Origin: UBA4716 sp002438865
Lineage (GTDB): Bacteria > Bacillota > Clostridia > UBA1381
Assembly: GCA_937907325.1 (NCBI GenBank)
Contig: CALERO010000063.1
Location: 1-36,218 of the forward strand
Length of the DNA stretch: 36,218 bases
Reading direction: 5' to 3'
Below the pieces are notes generated by a model. That model saw nothing but the letters and a program-made list of their open reading frames with translations. It searched no databases and was not told the DNA's origin. The translations under genes were made by a program, and so were the position numbers. This document shows, piece after piece, positions 8,032-14,051 of the stretch (position 1 is the first letter of the stretch; the number at the start of each line of letters is the position of its first letter).

Positions 8032-8601
8032 TTAAAACATACCCATATTGTTCATATTGTTCATATTATCCATCTGTCTTTGCGCATCCGCCGCCATTGT
8101 ATCGGACGGGTTGAAACCATCGCCCTGCATATAACCACCGTGGTCAAACGGAGTTACCGCTTTTCGTGCTTCCTCTGCCGCCCATTCGTTTTGTTGGCGT
8201 TGCATTTCCTCCATCTGCCTTTGCATATCATCCATTTGACGCTGCATTTCTTCGTTTGAAAGATTTTGATCCCGCATCATCTGCTCACGCATTCTGCGCA
8301 TATTCTGCATATCGTAATTCATTTTCTTATATTGATCACGATTGGATTTCACTTTGGCATATTTTTTTCTTGCCATATAGCTATCGATATTTGCTCTGAC
8401 ATCACCGACATGATACATCAAAAATTTTGTAAAATAATAGGAAAACAATCCTACCGCTATTACAACGAGATTTACAATCAACTTGCGCGTCTGCACATCC
8501 TTCGGCAGAGCAACTGTTTTTTCAACATCCGCAAAAACACTTGTGCAAAAAGCGATTAGCATAAACATACAGCTGAAAATAGTTTTCTTTATATTACGCA
8601 T
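8032..8601 (-). CDS. Membrane protein with Met/Gln-rich heptad coiled coil
   Basis: This 189-aa protein has a signal-peptide-like N-terminus (cleavage plausible after VFA, residue 24). A second hydrophobic segment (LIVNLVVIAVGLFSYYF) follows, then a basic stretch. Next comes a coiled coil of near-exact seven-residue units, QRQMDDM, QRQMEEM and QRQQNEW. A Gly/Asp/Asn linker leads to a Met/Asn-rich tail (MDNMNNMNNMGMF). If the signal is cleaved, the coiled coil would be cytoplasmic. GTG at 8610 overlaps the ribosome site AGGAG (8614-8610) and cannot be the start; ATG at 8601 has 8 bases of spacing. No family recognised. It lies 11 bases after the conceptual stop of the repaired upstream gene, which itself argues that the upstream frame should continue to 8613. 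Confidence 0.75.
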   Translation of the reverse strand: MRNIKKTIFSCMFMLIAFCTSVFADVEKTVALPKDVQTRKLIVNLVVIAVGLFSYYFTKFLMYHVGDVRANIDSYMARKKYAKVKSNRDQYKKMNYDMQNMRRMREQMMRDQNLSNEEMQRQMDDMQRQMEEMQRQQNEWAAEEARKAVTPFDHGGYMQGDGFNPSDTMAADAQRQMDNMNNMNNMGMF

Positions 8602-8612
8602 ATTTTTCACTC

Positions 8613-8747
8613 CTATCTTTTTTTACCCTTTTTAAACTCCGATTTCAGTCCTTTCATAGTTTGTTTTAGACCGCCCTTAGAAAGGAATTCCCCCATACCA
8701 CTCTCGCTGTAAAGCTCCTCCAAGGTTCTGTTTTCATAATCGTTGCT
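8613..8747 (-). pseudogene. Out-of-frame C-terminal tail of the polytopic membrane protein
   Basis: This 44-codon open segment is entered only by losing one base (or gaining two) in the run of eight A residues at 8754-8747. It encodes a charged tail with SNDYENRTLEELYSESG near its start and KGKKR at the end. It closes the gap to the next gene and ends 11 bases before that gene's ATG. It has no start or ribosome site of its own. It is best read as the natural end of the preceding gene, displaced by a base change, slippage or a sequencing error. Confidence 0.6.
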
Positions 8748-9216
8748 TTTTTTTGTAGCACAGCTCCTCGAAAAACGGATTATATCCCATTGAAGATATA
8801 ACAAGCATCAGCATAGTATTGATAGTTATCGATGCCAATACATACCAGAAATAGATTATCATATAGACCGGCAGCTCGGGCAAATTGACAAAAAAGGCAA
8901 TTCCTAAAAGTACAAGACCAACCCAAAATGCCGCCCTTTTCTTCAAAAGGTCTTGTATTTTTCGCGGATAATTGCGGTACATATAGGAGAGTTTCGGTAC
9001 AGACGGCGTTGAGACGGCATATAAAAAGCTCCAAACCAAACTTATTATGCCGACCATTATCCAAAACGGCATACTCTCTGTGTCCGGTTCTGCGGATATA
9101 TAATAGATAAGCATAAGCATTGCCGGAATAAACCTAATCAGCGCACCGTTGATTACTCTAATGACAAACATAGGGAGTGCCAATGCCTTCAATGACATTT
9201 TAAAAAATTTATTCAT
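8734..9216 (-). CDS. Polytopic membrane protein, frame interrupted at an A8 run
   Basis: As read, this is a 160-aa protein with about four transmembrane helices (roughly residues 10-40, 50-72, 95-115 and 118-142) and a short basic end. It follows the sensor kinase by 10 bases. Codons GTG 9225, ATG 9222 and ATG 9216 are possible starts. AAGG at 9229-9226 has proper spacing (9 bases) only to 9216. The frame ends at 8734 soon after eight consecutive A residues. The frame reached by deleting one A continues another 44 codons to 8613, giving a 200-aa protein. It lacks the Cys/His pair of AgrB peptidases, so I do not call it AgrB despite the agr-like neighbours. Function unknown; co-operation with the kinase is inferred from position. 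Confidence 0.7.
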   Translation of the reverse strand: MNKFFKMSLKALALPMFVIRVINGALIRFIPAMLMLIYYISAEPDTESMPFWIMVGIISLVWSFLYAVSTPSVPKLSYMYRNYPRKIQDLLKKRAAFWVGLVLLGIAFFVNLPELPVYMIIYFWYVLASITINTMLMLVISSMGYNPFFEELCYKKKQRL

Positions 9217-9226
9217 CTTCATCACC

Positions 9227-10570
9227 TTATTTCGTTATAGTCAAATCCTGTACAAACAGGTTATTTTTTATTTCTGTATTTATCAGTATTTCGGGGTGGG
9301 TATCAATTAGCTTTTTTACAATCGGAAGTCCCTGACCCCGATTTTTGCCTTTTGACGAATACCCCTTTTTCCATATCTTCGACATATCAATCTCGCCCGA
9401 AAATCCGTTGCAAAGCGTTATACTGTACTGATTATCGTTTTTCAGCATAACAAGCGATATAACCTTGTTGTCGCTGACCGATGCCGCCTCAACCGCATTG
9501 TCAAGCAGATTTCCGATAATTCTGCACAAATCAAGCGTCGGAACAGAGGTTATATCAACCTCGGAAAATATCGTAATTTCCACATTGATGCCGCCGGACA
9601 TTGCCTCATTCAGCTTTGCATTGATAAGGCTTTTCAGCGGCAGTTGTTTAATTTTCTTTGTTGCAAGGTAAATATTTTTTGAGATTTTTTCAAGCGTCTC
9701 ACTCTTCAAAATCTCCTTGCCGAAATACTGTTCCAGTTCATCAAACCGCTTTTCCTCAACAAAATCACGCATAGACAAAATCATATTTTTATAGTCGTGC
9801 CGTGACTTTTGCATTTCGTCAAGCAAGTTTTCTATCGTGGCGGTATAGTTCTTCAATGTTTCAACCTCGTCTTGCTTTGTGATAAGGTCAACCTCATTTT
9901 TCAAAAGACCTTGCAGCATCGACATTGTAAGCACCATCAAAATTGAATACATCGCCACCAAAAACAATGCTCCCACATAAAAAGCATAATTCCCGTACTC
10001 AATCTGCACCCGTGTTGAAATCACGATAAACAGTGTGTCCGTAATGCTCAAAAGCACATAGAGCATACCGAACAGCTTCGGATTCAGCACCAGAAAATCA
10101 AGACTTTTTATAATTGACACCGCTTTTTCGGATATGTACTTTATATTCCGATACTTCTCGTAAAACCACATTGCTGCAAATGCCGTGATATTCAAAAACA
10201 CCATTGCATACAGCATCGAATAAAAGCACCGCAGTCCGTATGTAAAGCATTCTCTTGCGAATATATACACCGCCGAAAAATATATCAGCATCATTACCCG
10301 GTGGAAAAATGCTATTATCATTGCGCTTGCAAGTGATGTTATTTTATTTTCGTTAAGTACCAGCTTGCAAAGCACACTTGCCGTCAAAACAAATGCTCCG
10401 ACCGAAATATAATGCGGCAGACTGATATTCAAAATAAAATTCACAATCGGTGTCAGCGCAACAAATATTGCAAAGCGTGTCCTTCCGGCATTTTCACGGC
10501 GATACAGCGCTATTCCGACAACAAGCGCAGACAGTGCCGTGAACAGTGCGCTAAATATTTCTACCCACAA
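9227..10570 (-). CDS. GHKL sensor histidine kinase, AgrC/ComD type
   Basis: This is a 447-aa membrane kinase. The first 220 residues contain about six hydrophobic segments forming the sensor. Residues 225-255 make a linker coiled coil, followed by the H-box SRHDYKN with phospho-accepting His258. The GHKL ATPase domain follows: N-box GNLLDNAVEA (353-362) and G-box SKGKNRGQGLPIVKK (406-420). This layout is typical of peptide-sensing AgrC/ComD/BlpH kinases. The start is TTG at 10570, within the last codons of the regulator gene (20-base overlap), preceded by AAAGGAG, so the two are translationally coupled. The partner is the LytTR regulator upstream. No AgrD-like peptide gene is visible nearby, so the signal is unknown. 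Confidence 0.93.
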   Translation of the reverse strand: MWVEIFSALFTALSALVVGIALYRRENAGRTRFAIFVALTPIVNFILNISLPHYISVGAFVLTASVLCKLVLNENKITSLASAMIIAFFHRVMMLIYFSAVYIFARECFTYGLRCFYSMLYAMVFLNITAFAAMWFYEKYRNIKYISEKAVSIIKSLDFLVLNPKLFGMLYVLLSITDTLFIVISTRVQIEYGNYAFYVGALFLVAMYSILMVLTMSMLQGLLKNEVDLITKQDEVETLKNYTATIENLLDEMQKSRHDYKNMILSMRDFVEEKRFDELEQYFGKEILKSETLEKISKNIYLATKKIKQLPLKSLINAKLNEAMSGGINVEITIFSEVDITSVPTLDLCRIIGNLLDNAVEAASVSDNKVISLVMLKNDNQYSITLCNGFSGEIDMSKIWKKGYSSKGKNRGQGLPIVKKLIDTHPEILINTEIKNNLFVQDLTITK

Positions 10571-11300
10571 TAGCCATCAGCTCCTTTACTTTCCGAAGTG
10601 AGAGCGGGCAGATGTTGCCGCCGGACAAGTCTAAATGTGCATTACTTCGCTCCGTGTGTATTTTCAGTATTTTCTCGGTATTGACAATGATTGCCCTGTG
10701 GCACTGAAAGAACCGCCTGTCAAGCTCCTTTGCGATTTCTTTAAGCGGAGTATAGCTTTCAATCGTTCTGCTTGGCGTGTGTATTATGATTTTTCTGCCG
10801 ATACTGTCGGTTTCAATATAAATTATATCGTTTAGTATTACGGGGAAGTAGTCGAGTCCCGATTTAATCATAATATGCTTATCTTCATTTTTGATAACCG
10901 AACTTTCCTTGATTACCGTATCAAAGCACTCTGTCAGCCGCTTTTTGAACTGCCTGTCCGTTTTGTCTATAAAGTCGAGAATTTTCAGCTTATAGGACAG
11001 CGCCGTCATACCGAGTTCCGTGTGTGAGGTTATAAATATAATATATCCGAGATAATCGTATTCCCGTATTTTCTGCGCAAGATTAAGGCCGTTCACATTT
11101 GCCGCAAGCTCTATATCCAAAAGATAAATGTTTCTGCATTTATCCGATGCTTGGGCATATTCCAGAACCTTTGAAAAATCGCTCTGTATCTGATGACAGT
11201 CAAATTCAAATTCGCTGTTTTCAAAATACTCCAATGCGACAGACGCTATCTTAATCAGCGTTGATTTTACATCTTCGCAGATGATTATATTAAACTTCAT
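10551..11300 (-). CDS. LytTR-family response regulator, AgrA/ComE type
   Basis: This is a 249-aa two-component regulator. The receiver domain has the acidic pair Glu9-Asp10, phospho-acceptor Asp62 in YLLDIE, Ser92 in ITSHT and the conserved Lys113. Residues of about 140-245 form the LytTR DNA-binding domain, with FFQCHRAIIVNTEKI carrying its signature. LytTR proteins bind paired direct repeats spaced about two helical turns, and such a pair is found at 11365-11399 upstream of this gene. GTG at 11306 is only 3 bases from GGAGG (11314-11310), whereas ATG at 11300 has 9, so the latter is chosen. It heads the unit that runs down to 5996 and overlaps the kinase gene. It probably activates its own operon. 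Confidence 0.95.
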   Translation of the reverse strand: MKFNIIICEDVKSTLIKIASVALEYFENSEFEFDCHQIQSDFSKVLEYAQASDKCRNIYLLDIELAANVNGLNLAQKIREYDYLGYIIFITSHTELGMTALSYKLKILDFIDKTDRQFKKRLTECFDTVIKESSVIKNEDKHIMIKSGLDYFPVILNDIIYIETDSIGRKIIIHTPSRTIESYTPLKEIAKELDRRFFQCHRAIIVNTEKILKIHTERSNAHLDLSGGNICPLSLRKVKELMAIVGRNI

Positions 11301-11327
11301 TCTCACTCACCTCCGGGCGCATATATA

Positions 11328-11356
11328 ATTTTATCTTAAAATATGTTCCCGTTAAA
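11328..11356 (-). promoter_or_regulatory. Probable activator-dependent promoter of the LytTR operon
   Basis: On the minus strand TTTAAC (11356-11351) and TAAAAT (11333-11328) are 17 bases apart. The -35 is poor, as expected for a promoter needing an activator. The direct repeats end 8 bases upstream of this -35, a usual position for LytTR activators. Confidence 0.5.
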
Positions 11357-11364
11357 TACTTTCT

Positions 11365-11399
11365 GCGTGAATGATACATTTTGGTGCGTGAATGATACA
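11365..11399. promoter_or_regulatory. Paired 14-bp direct repeats, predicted LytTR operator
   Basis: GCGTGAATGATACA occurs at 11365-11378 and identically at 11386-11399, a start-to-start distance of 21 bases. On the transcribed (minus) strand each unit reads TGTATCATTCACGC. Two identical half-sites on one face of the helix are the established form of LytTR (AgrA, ComE, VirR) binding sites. Location just upstream of the LytTR gene makes autoregulation likely. Confidence 0.75.
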
Positions 11400-11544
11400 A
11401 AATTTATTAATTTTTTTGTTTTTCAGGCATATCTTCTCTTGTCAAAAGCAGATAAATTAAATGTAAATGCACACAATATATATGTATTATAACATAATTC
11501 GCATAAAAATGCAATCATATTGTTTGCATTAGAGAAATTTTTGA

Positions 11545-11576
11545 TTGTCGATAGCAGTATAAATCTACTGTATAAT
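11545..11576 (+). promoter_or_regulatory. Promoter and palindromic operator of the XRE gene
   Basis: TATAAT at 11571-11576 is a perfect -10. No good -35 is present at 17 bases; TTGTCG at 11545-11550 is at 20. CAGTA (11555-11559) and TACTG (11566-11570) form an inverted repeat with a 6-base spacer between the -35 and -10 regions. This is a plausible binding site for the XRE protein on its own promoter. Confidence 0.5.
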
Positions 11577-11596
11577 TATATAGAGGTGTAATTGAA

Positions 11597-11824
11597 ATGA
11601 AAAATAAAAATTTTGATGTCTGGTTAGGGATAGGGCTTAACATACTTCACTACCGTAAGGAACAGGGAATGACACAGATTCAGCTTGCGGAAAAATGCAA
11701 TATCAGCAGAACATATATGCAGAAAATCGAGACTGCCGCTTGCTCCTGCACGCTTGACACTTTGATTGAAATTGCGGAAGCACTGAATATTCCGCTTAAA
11801 AAACTTTTTGAATTTCGGGACTAA
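11597..11824 (+). CDS. Small XRE-family helix-turn-helix regulator
   Basis: This 75-aa protein is essentially a single Cro/C1-type DNA-binding domain. Residues 12-70 contain the five-helix pattern, with QIQLAEKCNISRTYMQKIE (about 27-45) as the helix-turn-helix. AGAGGTG about 8 bases upstream supports the ATG. Proteins of this size usually act as autorepressors in mobile elements or toxin-antitoxin loci. It is divergent from the LytTR operon, with the control region for both in the 296 bases between them, and a hairpin follows it. It could repress itself, the neighbouring operon, or both. Only the DNA-binding fold is certain. Confidence 0.9.
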   Translation: MKNKNFDVWLGIGLNILHYRKEQGMTQIQLAEKCNISRTYMQKIETAACSCTLDTLIEIAEALNIPLKKLFEFRD

Positions 11825-11827
11825 AAA

Positions 11828-11864
11828 CAAGAGCATTGTCATTTTATAAATGATAATGCTCTTG
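11828..11864 (+). terminator. Hairpin after the XRE gene
   Basis: CAAGAGCATTGTCATTT pairs with AAATGATAATGCTCTTG with one mismatch. There is no clear T-tract after it, so termination may be weak or the hairpin may stabilise the mRNA end. Confidence 0.55.
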
Positions 11865-12244
11865 CTATGCTTAAAGCGGGTAATGTTATAAAACAGACAC
11901 CCCTTAAAGTCATCATATTATTTTTTAGAAAGAAGTGATTTTTTATGTTGAACTACACTAAGAAAGGATATCAAAGTTTCCTTTGATAATTCTATTATAC
12001 CGCATAGTTTCCGATTTGTCAGCCCCTTTTTTTGAAATTATTGCAGAAAAAAACAACCTGAACACAGTCAGATTGCTTTTTCTTGTTTAAAAACGTTTCA
12101 ATTCACTCCTATTACATATGATGTTATTTGAAGTAATAGGAGACAGTCAGCGGGTAAATATCCGCTTTAATAAAATAACATAATTCTTAAATATAAATTC
12201 TCGAACAATTATATGTTATCGCACTTTATATAACTTGTCAAATT
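11865..12244. other. Gene-free region with several hairpins
   Basis: No credible gene is found. Visible structures are ATCAAAG/CTTTGAT at 11970-11987, a perfect 10-bp inverted repeat CTCCTATTAC/GTAATAGGAG at 12106-12142, and AGCGG/CCGCT at 12149-12166. The sequence is AT-rich like the island to its left. It may be decayed mobile DNA between the regulator block and the chromosomal lysS. Confidence 0.4.
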
Positions 12245-12276
12245 AAAAAGGACTACGATTTAAAACCATAGTCCTT
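12245..12276 (-). terminator. Terminator of lysS
   Basis: On the minus strand AAGGACTA (12276-12269) pairs with TAGTCCTT (12255-12248), followed by TTTTT and further T-rich sequence. It lies about 107 bases past the lysS stop. Confidence 0.65.
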
Positions 12277-12305
12277 ATATAACGCTAAGACATTTTTGTG
12301 AGCAT

Positions 12306-12379
12306 CATTTTATGCATAAAATGGTGTAGTAATGGTGTAGTTGGGTGCAGTTAAACACCTCAAAAGCCCCATTTTATGC
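12306..12379. repeat. Palindrome and short direct repeats next to the lysS stop
   Basis: CATTTTATGCATAAAATG at 12306-12323 is a perfect 18-bp palindrome. It is followed by two GGTGTAG copies and a related GTGCAG, then CATTTTATGC again at 12370-12379, four bases from the lysS stop codon. The layout resembles a recombination or attachment-site remnant, but no partner copy is found in this window. Confidence 0.4.
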
Positions 12380-12382
12380 GGT

Positions 12383-13867
12383 TTATTTATCCAACGGCTT
12401 CATTGTCGGGAACAGGAGCACGTCTCTGATTGCGGGGGAGTCGGTCAGGAGCATACACATACGGTCTATGCCGAAACCTATTCCGCCTGTGGGCGGCATA
12501 CCTATCTCAAGTGCGTGCATAAAGTCCTCGTCGGTGGTGTTTGCTTCCTCATCGCCCTGCGCAAGCTGTTCCTCCTGCGCCTTAAAGCGTTCTCTCTGAT
12601 CGATCGGGTCGTTAAGCTCGGAATATGCATTCGCCATTTCCCAACCGTTCATGAAGAACTCAAAACGCTCAACATATTCGGGATCGTCCGGCTTTTTCTT
12701 TGTAAGCGGTGAAATCTCTATCGGGTGATCCATTACAAATGTCGGCTGGATAAGATGTTCTTCAACATATTCTTCAAAGAACAGGTTCAGAATATCACCC
12801 TTTTTGTGTCTTTCCTCATATTCGATATGATGCTCTTTTGCAACCGCTCTTGCTTCTTCAAGCGTTTTTATTTCTCTGAAATCAACGTTTGCGTACTTCT
12901 TAACGGCGTCAAGCATTGTGATACGCTCAAAAGGCTTTCCGAGGTCCATTTCAATGCCGTTATAGGTAATCTTTGTTGTGCCGAGTACCTCCTGCGCAAC
13001 GTGGCGGTACAGGTTTTCGGTCAAGTCCATCATGCCGTGGTAATCCGTATATGCCTGGTAAAGCTCCATAAGCGTAAATTCGGGATTGTGACGTGTGTCA
13101 AGACCTTCGTTTCTGAAAACTCTGCCTATTTCATACACACGGTCAAAACCGCCGACAATAAGTCTTTTTAAATACAATTCAAGCGATATGCGAAGCTTGA
13201 AATCCTCGTCCAATGCGTTGAAGTGCGTTTCAAACGGTCTTGCGGCGGCTCCGCCCGCATTTGAAACGAGCATGGGAGTTTCAACCTCAAGAAAATCCTG
13301 TGCATTGAGATAACTGCGTATTGCCGCAATGATTTTTGAACGTTTGATAAACGTGTCCTTAACGTCGGTGTTCATAATCAAATCAACATAACGCTGACGG
13401 TATCTTGTGTCCGTGTCGCTCAAACCGTGGAATTTTTCGGGGAGGGGCATAAGTGATTTTGAAAGAAGCGTTACGTCCTTTACCAATACGGAAATTTCTC
13501 CCGCCTCGGTGGTGAACACTTCGCCCTCAACGCCTGCTATATCGCCGATGTCAAGCTTTTTGAAACGCTTGTACTCATCTTCGCCCAAAACGTCCTTTTT
13601 AAAGAAAGTCTGTATCTTTCCCGAAACGTCAGCCAAATCGCAGAAGCCTATTTTGCCCATACCTCTTTTGGACATTATTCTTCCTGCTATTTTTACGGTT
13701 TTGCCCTCATATTCGGCATAGTTTTCCTTTATCTGCGCCGCCTTTGTGTCACGGTCATATTTGGTAATTTTAAACGGATCACAGCCTGCCGCACAGTATT
13801 CGGCGAGCTTGTCACGCCTGTTCTTTAAAATTTGCTTTAATCTTGCTTGTGTTTGTTCCTGTTCCAT
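12383..13867 (-). CDS. lysS: Lysyl-tRNA synthetase, class II
   Basis: This 494-aa cytoplasmic enzyme attaches lysine to tRNA-Lys using ATP, and its length is normal for the family. Residues of about 50-140 form the OB-fold anticodon-binding domain (VKIAGRIMSKRGMGKIGFCDL). The catalytic core has motif 2 in YEIGRVFRNEGLDTRHNPEF with the ATP-binding Arg, and motif 3 in GIGFGIDRMCMLL near the end. The ribosome site AGGAGG precedes the ATG at 13867. It has its own sigma-A promoter and lies divergently from the glucosaminidase gene. It appears to be the first backbone gene right of the AT-rich region. Nothing is missing from the active-site motifs. Confidence 0.98.
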   Translation of the reverse strand: MEQEQTQARLKQILKNRRDKLAEYCAAGCDPFKITKYDRDTKAAQIKENYAEYEGKTVKIAGRIMSKRGMGKIGFCDLADVSGKIQTFFKKDVLGEDEYKRFKKLDIGDIAGVEGEVFTTEAGEISVLVKDVTLLSKSLMPLPEKFHGLSDTDTRYRQRYVDLIMNTDVKDTFIKRSKIIAAIRSYLNAQDFLEVETPMLVSNAGGAAARPFETHFNALDEDFKLRISLELYLKRLIVGGFDRVYEIGRVFRNEGLDTRHNPEFTLMELYQAYTDYHGMMDLTENLYRHVAQEVLGTTKITYNGIEMDLGKPFERITMLDAVKKYANVDFREIKTLEEARAVAKEHHIEYEERHKKGDILNLFFEEYVEEHLIQPTFVMDHPIEISPLTKKKPDDPEYVERFEFFMNGWEMANAYSELNDPIDQRERFKAQEEQLAQGDEEANTTDEDFMHALEIGMPPTGGIGFGIDRMCMLLTDSPAIRDVLLFPTMKPLDK

Positions 13868-13906
13868 TAAAATTATTCCTCCTGAGTTTTAGTTACATTC
13901 TTACTG

Positions 13907-13935
13907 ATTATATACCAAAAACGAAAATTTTACAA
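13907..13935 (-). promoter_or_regulatory. Sigma-A promoter of lysS
   Basis: On the minus strand TTGTAA (13935-13930) and TATAAT (13912-13907) are separated by 17 bases, about 40 bases before the lysS start. Confidence 0.75.
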
Positions 13936-13994
13936 TATCTTTTTTCAAAAAAGCCGATAACTTGTAAACAAATGCCGTAAATGAAGCCGTTCTA

Positions 13995-14023
13995 TTGACA
14001 AAACTTATGAAATTTATTACAAT
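13995..14023 (+). promoter_or_regulatory. Sigma-A promoter of the first glucosaminidase gene
   Basis: TTGACA at 13995-14000 and TACAAT at 14018-14023 are 17 bases apart. The promoter lies inside the upstream in-frame extension of the gene, which shows that translation must start further down, at 14052. Confidence 0.8.
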
Positions 14024-14051
14024 ATCGGTATCAAACAAGGAGATGATATTT

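Noticed and set aside
8734..9216. AgrB-type peptide protease
   Set aside because: Position after an AgrC-like kinase suggested it, but the conserved His and Cys of AgrB are not present and no AgrD-like peptide frame was found nearby.
13995..14051. N-terminal extension of the first glucosaminidase
   Set aside because: Its TTG start codon is part of the -35 hexamer TTGACA, and starting at GTG 14052 gives a textbook signal peptide with a ribosome site.
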